DNA from: an uncultured Lachnospiraceae bacterium
GTDB lineage: Bacteria > Bacillota > Clostridia > Lachnospirales > Lachnospiraceae
Assembly (NCBI GenBank): GCA_910580005.1
Contig: CAJTXH010000100.1
Location: forward strand, 1-10,833
Length of the DNA: 10,833 nucleotides
Direction: 5' to 3'
The notes under the pieces were generated by a model. It worked only from the letters and a program-made list of their open reading frames with translations, did no database searches and was not told the origin of the DNA. The translations under genes were made by a program, and so were the position numbers. The stretch's first letter is position 1. Each line of letters begins with the position of its first letter. Below are positions 1 to 5,814 of this stretch, one piece after another.

Positions 1-2
1 TT

Positions 3-338
3 ATACTTCTTTCCTCGCATATAGTTTCAGATATAGAATCAACCTGTGAAAACCTTGCGATTTTAAATTATGGCAATGCAATTTATAATGGAAGCAAAAA
101 GGCATTACTGGATGAATGTAATGGAAAAATATGGGAGTTTACAACAAGCCTTGAAGAATCTGTTGCCTTAGAGGAGAAATTTTCAGTTTCAAGTAAGAAC
201 ATTTACCACAATGAGGCAGTTTTAAGGGTAGTATCAGAAGAAAAACCTGTGGATAGTGCAGTAAATGTATCTCCTACGCTTAATGATGCATATATATACA
301 AGATTGATGAAGATGATAAAAAATTTGAAGAATCTTAA
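3..338 (+). CDS. ABC transporter ATP-binding protein, C-terminal fragment (5' end outside the window)
   Basis: An open frame enters from the left edge and gives 111 residues up to TAA at 336-338. It begins ILLSSHIVSDIE, which is the H-loop (switch) region of ABC ATPases with its conserved His. It continues with the usual family segment ENLAILNYGNAIYNGS, where the ATPase tells its partner where the nucleotide domain ends. The last part holds PTLNDAYIY, resembling the PTLEDVYLY-type ending of ABC-2 export ATPases. Walker A, the signature motif and Walker B would lie upstream, outside the window. In the family such proteins power export of peptides, antibiotics or lipids together with a separate membrane subunit. 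The next gene, a subtilase fragment, starts 24 bases downstream with its own ribosome binding site, which suggests one operon and a peptide-export or maturation setting. The substrate cannot be told. Confidence 0.8.
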   Translation: MLLSSHIVSDIESTCENLAILNYGNAIYNGSKKALLDECNGKIWEFTTSLEESVALEEKFSVSSKNIYHNEAVLRVVSEEKPVDSAVNVSPTLNDAYIYKIDEDDKKFEES

Positions 339-362
339 AAAGCTGGTTAGAAGGATAAATAA

Positions 363-659
363 ATGGGGAAACAGGATATATTAGATAAAATTAAGATTGC
401 AGTTATTGACAGTGGTATTGATAAATCATTAAAAAGCGGTATTACAGAAATACATAATTACACTGGTGAAGATGAATTTGATTTAAACAGACATGGTACA
501 TCTGCGTTTAATTATATTATGGGATATTGCCAGAACATAGATGTAATAATATGCAAAGTACTTAATAGTTCTGGAAAATCTGAAAGCAGCCCATTGGTTG
601 CTGCATTAACAGATTTGCTTGATACAAATGTTAATATAATATGTATGCCACCTTTGTAA
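363..659 (+). pseudogene. Truncated subtilisin-like (S8) serine protease, lacking the catalytic Ser
   Basis: This 98-residue frame has a good ribosome binding site (AGAAGGAT at 349-356) before ATG 363. KIAVIDSGID carries the expected catalytic Asp16 and NRHGTS the catalytic His44 of S8 peptidases. The later segment NVNIICMPPL sits where subtilases have the conserved strand usually read as INMSLG. A stop codon follows at once. The oxyanion Asn and the catalytic Ser, normally more than 100 residues further on, are missing, and no frame of the following 120 bases restores them. There is no signal peptide, so the parent enzyme was probably cytoplasmic or acted with the ABC exporter upstream, for example on a leader peptide; that role is inference. 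It is most simply a decayed gene, although a short non-catalytic protein cannot be excluded. Confidence 0.6.
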
Positions 660-720
660 AAATAATTATAAACATTTATAATATTTGTTAAAATAAAGAA
701 AGTATTTTGATATAGAAAAT

Positions 721-729
721 TGTTATAAT
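721..729 (+). promoter_or_regulatory. Extended -10 promoter element for the acyltransferase gene
   Basis: TGTTATAAT matches the extended -10 consensus TGnTATAAT exactly. It lies about 50 bases before the ATG at 781. No good -35 hexamer stands at 16-18 bases: the only TTGATA-like hexamer, at 707-712, is too close (11 bases). Extended -10 promoters can work with a weak -35. It suggests that the acyltransferase is transcribed separately from the truncated protease gene. Confidence 0.4.
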
Positions 730-780
730 GGAACAACAGGCATAAGTCTGGTAAAATTTGTATGGGCATGGAGGTATTAA

Positions 781-1881
781 ATGAATGAGGGAAAAACTAT
801 AACAAGAAACACAACTATTGATATTATAAAGGGAATTTGCATTATATTGATGGTGTGGGGACATGCTGCTGGTCCATTTAAACATTGGATATATTTATTC
901 CATATGGCGGTTTTTTTTATTGCTTCTGGTGTATTATGGGATGATATGCGTGTTATAGATTTGCATAAGTGTAAAGTTTTTGTGTTGAAAAAGATAAAGT
1001 CTTTATGGCTGCCTTTTGTATTATGTAATGCATTATTTAACCTTATACATAATTTTTTACTGGAAACAGGAATTTATTCAGATAATCCCCAGTTTCTTAA
1101 AATGGTTACAGGCCCAAATAATTATTTACAGCCATACAGGACTGTTAGTGCAACATGTAAAGAAATTATTAAGAACCTGCTTTTTGCAGGGGGCAGCCAG
1201 CTTGGTGGGGCAACATGGTTTTTAAGGACTTTATTCCAGGTATTACTGGTATATATGGTAATTATTTATATTTCACGTAAATTTAATTCCAGAAAGATAA
1301 TGCTATGTATTAGCGGATTTATATGTATAACTGGCGCAACAATAGTTTCCATATATAATTTAAGACTTCCATTAGGGATACACAGCTTTTTTGCAGCATT
1401 TGCTGTATTCCAGACAGGGGTATTTGTGCATAATGCTTGTCTTGATAAAAGGTTTTCCAGACATAAATATAAAGTTATAGTTATATCTTTTTTACTTTTA
1501 TGCCTGTTAAATAGGTATGGCAAAGTAAATATGTCATCAGGCAATATTACAAATATTGTATTTTTCCTGGCAGTTTCTATTACTGGATGGGTTTTATTAT
1601 ATTCTATAGCTTCTTGTAAGAGCATAAGGGAAAATAAACTGCTGATATATATTGGACAGCATACTTTAAGTATAATGGTGCTGCATTTGCTTGCATTTAA
1701 AATAGTAACATGGATATATATTTTAATAAGTAACAGAGATGTGCTGCTTTTAGCTGCTTTTCCAGTTATAAGTAAAGTTCCTTATTTATGGGCTTTTTAT
1801 ACATTGTGCGGAGTTGCAGTTCCTTTATTTGCAGAAGCTGTGTTTCTTAAATTTAAAAAGGCATTTCTAAATAATAGTTAA
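781..1881 (+). CDS. Membrane acyltransferase, acyltransferase-3 family
   Basis: The 366-residue protein starts at ATG 781 with GGAGG at 770-774. Residues 9-28 contain RNTTIDIIKG followed by a hydrophobic stretch ending in VWGH (His28), and LFHMAVFFIASG (His41) follows. This is the N-terminal signature of integral-membrane acyltransferase-3 proteins, most like the fucose 4-O-acetylase/OafA-like group, in which the first-helix His and Arg are important for catalysis. About ten hydrophobic segments run through the protein, with a short basic tail (FLKFKKAFLNNS). Relatives move acetyl or other acyl groups from a cytoplasmic donor onto sugars of surface polymers or small molecules. No glycosyltransferases are next to it, so the acceptor is unknown. 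It may be a single cargo gene. It appears intact and is AT-rich like the other genes left of the tRNA. Confidence 0.85.
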   Translation: MNEGKTITRNTTIDIIKGICIILMVWGHAAGPFKHWIYLFHMAVFFIASGVLWDDMRVIDLHKCKVFVLKKIKSLWLPFVLCNALFNLIHNFLLETGIYSDNPQFLKMVTGPNNYLQPYRTVSATCKEIIKNLLFAGGSQLGGATWFLRTLFQVLLVYMVIIYISRKFNSRKIMLCISGFICITGATIVSIYNLRLPLGIHSFFAAFAVFQTGVFVHNACLDKRFSRHKYKVIVISFLLLCLLNRYGKVNMSSGNITNIVFFLAVSITGWVLLYSIASCKSIRENKLLIYIGQHTLSIMVLHLLAFKIVTWIYILISNRDVLLLAAFPVISKVPYLWAFYTLCGVAVPLFAEAVFLKFKKAFLNNS

Positions 1882-1917
1882 AGGGCAGACCAGCATGTAT
1901 ATGCTGGTTTGTCCTTT
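1880..1917 (+). terminator. Long hairpin after the acyltransferase gene, possible two-way terminator
   Basis: A 17-base-pair stem (two G-U pairs) with a GTAT loop begins on the last two bases of the stop codon. The 5' arm includes ACCAGCAT and the 3' arm ATGCTGGT. No clear T tract follows on the plus strand (only CTTTGGATG), so termination there may be weak. Read from the minus strand, the stem ends in CCCTTT and runs into an AT-rich stretch. It lies between the acyltransferase and the minus-strand remnant at 1952-2110, as expected for a shared terminator of convergent genes. Confidence 0.6.
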
Positions 1918-1951
1918 GGATGTGTTCTATAGGGTTAGATAAAACTAGAAT

Positions 1952-2110
1952 TTAATCTTTTATCCATACATCTGCTTCAGATTTATCAGGTTTTTCAAAA
2001 AGTTTATTAACTATTTCAACAAGTCCTCTATCAATATAGTAAGCAGAAACATTATTTCCAGATATTTTTTTAATTTCTTTTTCTATACGTTTTTTCCATA
2101 AAGCTGTACT
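1952..2110 (-). pseudogene. C-terminal remnant of an unidentified gene
   Basis: On the minus strand, 52 codons stay open up to TAA (plus-strand positions 1954-1952). Reading begins STALWKKRIEKEIKK, continues through SGNNVSAYYIDRGLVEI, and ends KPDKSEADVWIKD. The mix of charged and hydrophobic residues looks like a real protein end with an amphipathic helix. There is no start codon or ribosome binding site. An in-frame TGA lies just upstream (plus positions 2113-2111), inside the hairpin that starts at 2107. The sequence was probably the tail of a longer gene cut by deletion or insertion at about 2107. I do not recognise the family. A chance open frame is possible but less likely given the composition. 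Confidence 0.4.
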
Positions 2111-2175
2111 TCAGCCCCGTTGGCGTTTAAATCTGGTTCTTTCAGATTTTGTGCGCCGTTACGTGGGCTGAAGTA
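2107..2175. repeat. Long imperfect hairpin of unknown nature
   Basis: The outer arms TACTTCAGCCC (2107-2117) and GGGCTGAAGTA (2165-2175) pair perfectly over 11 bases. Inside, CGT/ACG, GGCG (2122-2125)/CGCC (2154-2157) and AAATCTG (2129-2135)/CAGATTT (2143-2149) continue the stem around a 7-base loop. The element is more GC-rich than its surroundings. It begins where the minus-strand gene remnant loses its frame and ends about 55 bases before the tRNA promoter. Candidates are the end of a single-strand-type transposon, a dispersed palindromic repeat, or a structured RNA. The minus strand is also open for 41 codons across it (2086-2208), so a second coding remnant is another reading. Confidence 0.5.
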
Positions 2176-2230
2176 GTAGGGTGCGTGCAAAAGCCATGTC
2201 TGCGCTGTTCAAAAATTTTTAAAAAACCCC

Positions 2231-2259
2231 TTGCATTTTAGATTGATATGTAGTATACT
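2231..2259 (+). promoter_or_regulatory. Sigma-A type promoter of the tRNA-Arg gene
   Basis: TTGCAT (2231-2236) and TATACT (2254-2259) are separated by exactly 17 bases. Transcription would begin near 2266, leaving a leader of about 37 bases before the tRNA. It is the clearest -35/-10 pair in the window, and no comparably clear one precedes murB. Confidence 0.75.
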
Positions 2260-2302
2260 CTTATTCGTTCAGTGCTGATAAATTGGTATCATAAATAAGT
2301 AT

Positions 2303-2376
<74 letters not shown>

Positions 2377-2381
2377 TTTCC

Positions 2382-2416
2382 AAAACCTTTTCGTACAAAG
2401 TGCGGAAAGGTTTTTT
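2382..2416 (+). terminator. Intrinsic terminator of the tRNA-Arg gene
   Basis: AAAACCTTTTCG (2382-2393) pairs with CGGAAAGGTTTT (2403-2414), with one T-G pair and a short loop around ACAAAGT. Six T residues (2411-2416) end the structure. It lies 6 bases after the tRNA and 45 bases before murB. As no clear promoter lies between it and murB, incomplete termination could let tRNA transcripts run on into murB. Confidence 0.85.
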
Positions 2417-2460
2417 AACTAATATGGGAAATAAGTCTTTTGTATAAGCAGGAGGGTTCT

Positions 2461-3489
2461 ATGTTCCAGGCAGATATATTAAAAGAGATAGCCAGAAATT
2501 GTAATGTAAAAAAAGATGAACCAATGTCACTGCATACTACATTCCGCATTGGTGGGCCAGCAGATTATTATATTGAAACTTGTTATATTGAGGATTTTAT
2601 AAATATTGTGAGGTATTTGCAAAAGGAGAACTGCAGGTATTTTATAATGGGCAATGGGAGCAACCTTCTTGTACATGATGAAGGGTATAGGGGGATTGTT
2701 GTTTCTACAAGGGGATTTAAAGACATTAATACTGTTAATGAAAGTACAGATAACAAGTCTTGTGTTATACAAAGGCTTGATGAAGTTAATATATATCATG
2801 CAGGCAGCAGTGATGTGGTGCAGTTTTTTATGGATAGTGGCTATTTATCTGATGCTTCCTTTTTAAAGCATGGAAATCTTGTACATGCAGGCGGCGGCAT
2901 ACTGCTTTCCAGTCTTGCAAATGCCATAGGTGAAAACGGCATGGCGGGGTTTGAGTTTGCAGGAGGTATACCAGGTACACTTGGTGGTGCTGTTGCTATG
3001 AATGCAGGTGCATATGGCGGTGAAATTTGTGATGTGCTGGAGGGTGTGCGTGTTATTACAAGTGATGGCAGTATAAAAGTATTGAATAAAAATATGCTTG
3101 GTATGGGGTATAGAACAAGTATTATACAAAAAGAAAATATGGTTGTGCTTGATGCATTGTTTGCTTTTGAAAATGGCAGCAGGGAGCAGGTTCTTGGACG
3201 GATGAAAGAATTGAACCGGAAACGCAGGGAAAAGCAGCCATTAGAGCATGGCAGTGCCGGCAGTACGTTTAAACGTCCGGAAGGGCATTTTGCAGGCCAG
3301 CTTATACAGGAGGCAGGGCTCAAAGGCTACCGCTGTGGTGATATAATGGTATCTGGCAAGCATAGTGGTTTTGTTGTAAATGTTGGGAATGGCACATTTA
3401 AACAGGCTATGGATGTTATAAACCATGTAAAAGAAGAAGTCATGAAACATTCTGGTATTGAAATGGAACTTGAAATTAAAATATTATAG
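2461..3489 (+). CDS. murB: UDP-N-acetylenolpyruvoylglucosamine reductase MurB
   Basis: MurB is a cytoplasmic FAD enzyme that uses NADPH to reduce UDP-GlcNAc-enolpyruvate to UDP-MurNAc, the second committed step of peptidoglycan precursor synthesis. I chose ATG 2461 because AGGAGG lies at 2450-2455; an in-frame TTG at 2440 is upstream of that site. Visible FAD-domain motifs are TFRIGGPADYY (about residues 27-37), FIMGNGSNLLVHDEGYRG (61-78) and FAGGIPGTLGGAVAMNAGAYGGE (166-188). GYRTS gives the family Arg (R218), GSAGSTFKRP the proton-donor Ser (S268), and the C-terminal MELEIKIL a likely catalytic Glu. At 342 residues it is longer than the roughly 300 usual in Firmicutes. The excess is an insertion of about 40 residues at 91-137, between GFKDIN and LVHAGGG. 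Because all catalytic motifs are kept, it is probably functional. It heads the core gene series, 47 bases before rapZ. Confidence 0.95.
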   Translation: MFQADILKEIARNCNVKKDEPMSLHTTFRIGGPADYYIETCYIEDFINIVRYLQKENCRYFIMGNGSNLLVHDEGYRGIVVSTRGFKDINTVNESTDNKSCVIQRLDEVNIYHAGSSDVVQFFMDSGYLSDASFLKHGNLVHAGGGILLSSLANAIGENGMAGFEFAGGIPGTLGGAVAMNAGAYGGEICDVLEGVRVITSDGSIKVLNKNMLGMGYRTSIIQKENMVVLDALFAFENGSREQVLGRMKELNRKRREKQPLEHGSAGSTFKRPEGHFAGQLIQEAGLKGYRCGDIMVSGKHSGFVVNVGNGTFKQAMDVINHVKEEVMKHSGIEMELEIKIL

Positions 3490-3536
3490 CCAGAAGCCAG
3501 CAGGTTATGCCGTTTCCGGCAGCATGGGGGATTACT

Positions 3537-4394
3537 ATGAGATTTGTTATAGTTACAGGGATGTCTGGTGCAGGCAGGAGTTCTGTTATGAAGATGCTTG
3601 AGGATATAGGGTATTTCTGCGTTGACAACCTGCCAGTACGCCTTATACCTAAGCTTACAAAGATTGCACTGGAAGAAAGCGCTTCAATAGACAGGGCGGC
3701 AATAGGCATTGATATAAGAAACCTGCAAGGTCTTTCAGAGTTTGGTGGCATACTTGAAGAAATGAAAGAAAACGGCTATAGGTATGAGATAATATTTTTA
3801 GAAGCTGAGGACAGTGTACTTGTTAAAAGGTATAAAGAAACACGCAGGAACCATCCACTTGCTTTGCAGGGGCGTGTTGACAAGGCAATTGAAGCTGAAA
3901 GGCAGGAACTTGCATTTATTAAAAAAAGTGCGGACTATATTTTAGATACAAGTCATATGCTGATAAGGGATTTAAAAAAAGAAGTTGACAAAATATTCCT
4001 TGATAATGAGGAATACGAAAACTTTTTTATAACCATACTATCATTTGGGTTCAAGTATGGTATACCAGCAGATTCAGACCTTGTATTTGATGTACGTTTC
4101 CTGCCAAATCCTTTTTATATAACTGAGTTAAAGCCACTTACAGGCAATGACAGGGAAGTATATGATTATGTTATGGATTCGGAAAATGCAAGGATATTTG
4201 AGAAGAAGCTGTTTGAAATGCTAAGGTTTCTTATACCTAATTATATTATAGAGGGCAAAAACCAGCTTGTTGTAAGTATAGGGTGTACAGGCGGCAGGCA
4301 CAGGTCAGTCACTATTGCCAATGCCCTTTCAAAAGATATGAAGAAACTGCCATATGGCATTAAAGTTGAACACCGTGATGCTGGAAGGATTTAA
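3537..4394 (+). CDS. rapZ: RapZ (YvcJ) family P-loop nucleotide-binding regulator
   Basis: RapZ-family proteins bind nucleotides through an N-terminal P-loop. In E. coli, RapZ senses GlcN6P and steers a small RNA controlling glmS; in B. subtilis, YvcJ hydrolyses nucleotides and affects competence. The chosen start, ATG 3537, gives the family N-terminus MRFVIVTGMSGAG and has GGGGGA at 3525-3530; a start at 3507 would add ten atypical residues and lacks a good site. The protein has 285 residues, the normal length. Visible features are the P-loop GMSGAGRS (8-15), FCVDNLP (27-33), the Walker B-like IGIDIRN (56-62), FDVRFLPNPF, and the C-terminal GCTGGRHRS (249-257), the hallmark of the family. 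The P-loop has Arg14 where Lys is expected, which may weaken nucleotide hydrolysis. whiA follows after 20 bases; the yvcK/glmR gene that separates them in B. subtilis is absent. Confidence 0.93.
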   Translation: MRFVIVTGMSGAGRSSVMKMLEDIGYFCVDNLPVRLIPKLTKIALEESASIDRAAIGIDIRNLQGLSEFGGILEEMKENGYRYEIIFLEAEDSVLVKRYKETRRNHPLALQGRVDKAIEAERQELAFIKKSADYILDTSHMLIRDLKKEVDKIFLDNEEYENFFITILSFGFKYGIPADSDLVFDVRFLPNPFYITELKPLTGNDREVYDYVMDSENARIFEKKLFEMLRFLIPNYIIEGKNQLVVSIGCTGGRHRSVTIANALSKDMKKLPYGIKVEHRDAGRI

Positions 4395-4414
4395 ATAAGT
4401 GTGAGGTGGGCAGT

Positions 4415-5371
4415 ATGTCATTTTCAAGTGATGTAAAAGAGGAGCTAATGAAACATGAAAGCCAGGCAAGGCACTGCTGTATTGCAGAGTTTGCTGCTTT
4501 ATTTATACTGGCAGGACATGTTAAAAGGTATGGAAATGGGGATATTTATATTAAAATACAGACTGAAAACTTGACAGTAGCGCAAAAATCTTATATCTTA
4601 TTAAGGAAAACATTTCGTGCTAAGATAGAAATTATGGTGCGCCGCCATAATCTGCAGTCTGGTACAGTCAGTTATTCTGTCTATGTAACCAGGAAGCACG
4701 ATGTTTTAAATATATTACAGGCTGTAAAGATAATAAATGGACATAGGGAGCAGTGGGGCAGCTTATCAGAAGTCCATAGCCTGCTTGTACAGAATACATG
4801 TTGTAAGAGGGCTTTTTTAAGAGGGGCATTTATGGCGGCTGGCTCTGTAGCAAGCCCTGAAAAAGCATACCATCTTGAAATTGCAGTTATTTCAAACAGA
4901 CTTGCAGAACAGATACGTGGAATTATATCTTCTTTTATGATTGATGCCAAAATAATTGAAAGAAAAAAGTATTATGTGGTGTACATAAAAGAGAGTTCAC
5001 AGATAGTAGATTTCCTTAATGTAACAGGGGCACATATTGCATTAATGGATTTTGAAAATGTAAGGATAGTCAAAGAAGTACGCAATTCAGTAAACAGGCA
5101 GGTAAATTGTGAAACAGCTAATATAGGTAAAACTGTTACTGCTGCTGCCAGGCAGATAGAGGATATTAAATATATCCAATGTAATATGGGGTTTGGCCAA
5201 TTGACGGAGGGTCTTAAGGAAATAGCCAGGCTGCGCCTTGAATACCCGGAAAGCCCGCTACAGGAGCTGGGAAGGATGCTGGGCAGCCCTATTGGCAAAT
5301 CAGGGGTCAACCACCGTCTGCGCAAATTAAGTGATATTGCAAATCAAATGAGGGAGGAAGCTGGCAGATAA
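4415..5371 (+). CDS. whiA: WhiA, DNA-binding division and chromosome-segregation regulator
   Basis: The 318-residue protein has the WhiA layout: an N-terminal opening MSFSSDVKEELMKH, a LAGLIDADG homing-endonuclease-like fold (segment CCKRAFLRGAFMAAGSV and on), and a C-terminal helix-turn-helix (about 285-309) with GSPIGKSGVNHRLRKL, a highly conserved WhiA signature. WhiA has no known nuclease activity. In Streptomyces it activates sporulation-division genes, and in B. subtilis it affects division and chromosome segregation. ATG 4415 is preferred over the in-frame GTG at 4406, because GAGGTGGG lies just upstream and MSFSS is the usual start. It lies 20 bases after rapZ and 33 before the HPr-like gene, which fits one transcript. 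The rapZ-whiA-HPr-like order parallels B. subtilis yvcJ-yvcK-whiA-crh without yvcK. Confidence 0.95.
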   Translation: MSFSSDVKEELMKHESQARHCCIAEFAALFILAGHVKRYGNGDIYIKIQTENLTVAQKSYILLRKTFRAKIEIMVRRHNLQSGTVSYSVYVTRKHDVLNILQAVKIINGHREQWGSLSEVHSLLVQNTCCKRAFLRGAFMAAGSVASPEKAYHLEIAVISNRLAEQIRGIISSFMIDAKIIERKKYYVVYIKESSQIVDFLNVTGAHIALMDFENVRIVKEVRNSVNRQVNCETANIGKTVTAAARQIEDIKYIQCNMGFGQLTEGLKEIARLRLEYPESPLQELGRMLGSPIGKSGVNHRLRKLSDIANQMREEAGR

Positions 5372-5404
5372 GCCGCTGCCCTGCTAAAAGGAGGAAAATA
5401 CGCA

Positions 5405-5665
5405 ATGGTTACAAAAAAAATAAAAATTCAGATTCAGAATGGTCTTGAAGCCAGGCCAGTAGCTGTACTTGTACAGGTAGCAAGCCAGTATAACAGCAGC
5501 ATTTATGTTGAATGTGAAAATAGAAAGGTAAATGCTAAAAGCATTATGGGAATGATGACATTGGGGCTTTCGGCAGGTGAAGAGGTAGTAGTATCTGCAA
5601 ATGGCGATGATGAAGAAAATGCAATGACAGATATTGTTAAATATCTTAGTGCTGCAAATGCCTGA
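5405..5665 (+). CDS. HPr-family protein of the Crh type (Glu at position 15, Ser46 kept)
   Basis: This 86-residue protein has HPr length and fold pattern, with AAAGGAGG at 5387-5394 upstream of ATG 5405. In sugar-transport HPr the motif GLHARPA carries His15, phosphorylated by enzyme I. Here the motif reads GLEARPV, with Glu exactly at residue 15 (codon GAA). The regulatory segment NAKSIMGMM is intact, with Ser46 at its canonical place for HPr kinase. The protein therefore should not relay phosphate in the PTS but could still be phosphorylated on Ser46 and act as a catabolite co-regulator. B. subtilis Crh has the same logic (Gln15, Ser46) and also follows whiA, so position and residues both point to a Crh-like role. 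Automatic annotation would probably name it HPr phosphocarrier protein. It belongs to the whiA transcript; a hairpin separates it from dnaE. Confidence 0.9.
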   Translation: MVTKKIKIQIQNGLEARPVAVLVQVASQYNSSIYVECENRKVNAKSIMGMMTLGLSAGEEVVVSANGDDEENAMTDIVKYLSAANA

Positions 5666-5730
5666 GTTATATTAAGAAGGGGCATTTTGCAGTTTCTGTC
5701 TGGTAATATCTGTTACATAAAAGATATATA

Positions 5731-5795
5731 TAGCTGGTTTTATAATGGGGCTGCTGCATTTATAATGCACAGCCCTGTTTTAGAATTACCAGCTA
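5731..5795 (+). promoter_or_regulatory. Two-part hairpin in the dnaE leader (attenuator or processing element)
   Basis: An outer stem, TAGCTGGT (5731-5738) with ACCAGCTA (5788-5795), encloses an inner stem. The inner stem is GGGCTG (5748-5753) with CAGCCC (5770-5775), then TGCATT/AATGCA after one bulged C, around a TAT loop. TGTTTTAG follows the inner stem, so the inner hairpin alone could act as a weak terminator between the HPr-like gene and dnaE. The structure ends 5 bases before the AGGAGG (5801-5806) that serves dnaE at 5815. It may set dnaE levels by partial termination, RNA processing or altered ribosome access; which one is not decidable here. Confidence 0.5.
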
Positions 5796-5814
5796 AGGGA
5801 AGGAGGTTTGTTTT

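Noticed and set aside
666..681. Perfect palindrome TTATAAACATTTATAA between the protease fragment and the acyltransferase promoter
   Set aside because: It could be an operator, but in such AT-rich DNA a 7-base inverted repeat of A and T is easily due to chance; there is no second copy or neighbouring regulator.
684..777. Possible continuation of the subtilase after its stop, in another frame
   Set aside because: The short open pieces (for example NGTTGISLVKF) do not match the Ser region or other subtilase motifs, and stops interrupt all frames.
2841..3323. 160-codon minus-strand frame opposite murB
   Set aside because: It is antisense to clear MurB motifs, is rich in Pro/Ser in the way of shadow frames, and has no known domain.
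5687..5746. Promoter for dnaE (TTGCAG, extended -10 TGGTAATAT, TATAAT at 5741)
   Set aside because: TTGCAG and TGGTAATAT are only 11 bases apart, and TATAAT lies in the leader hairpin without a matching -35; no pair has acceptable spacing.
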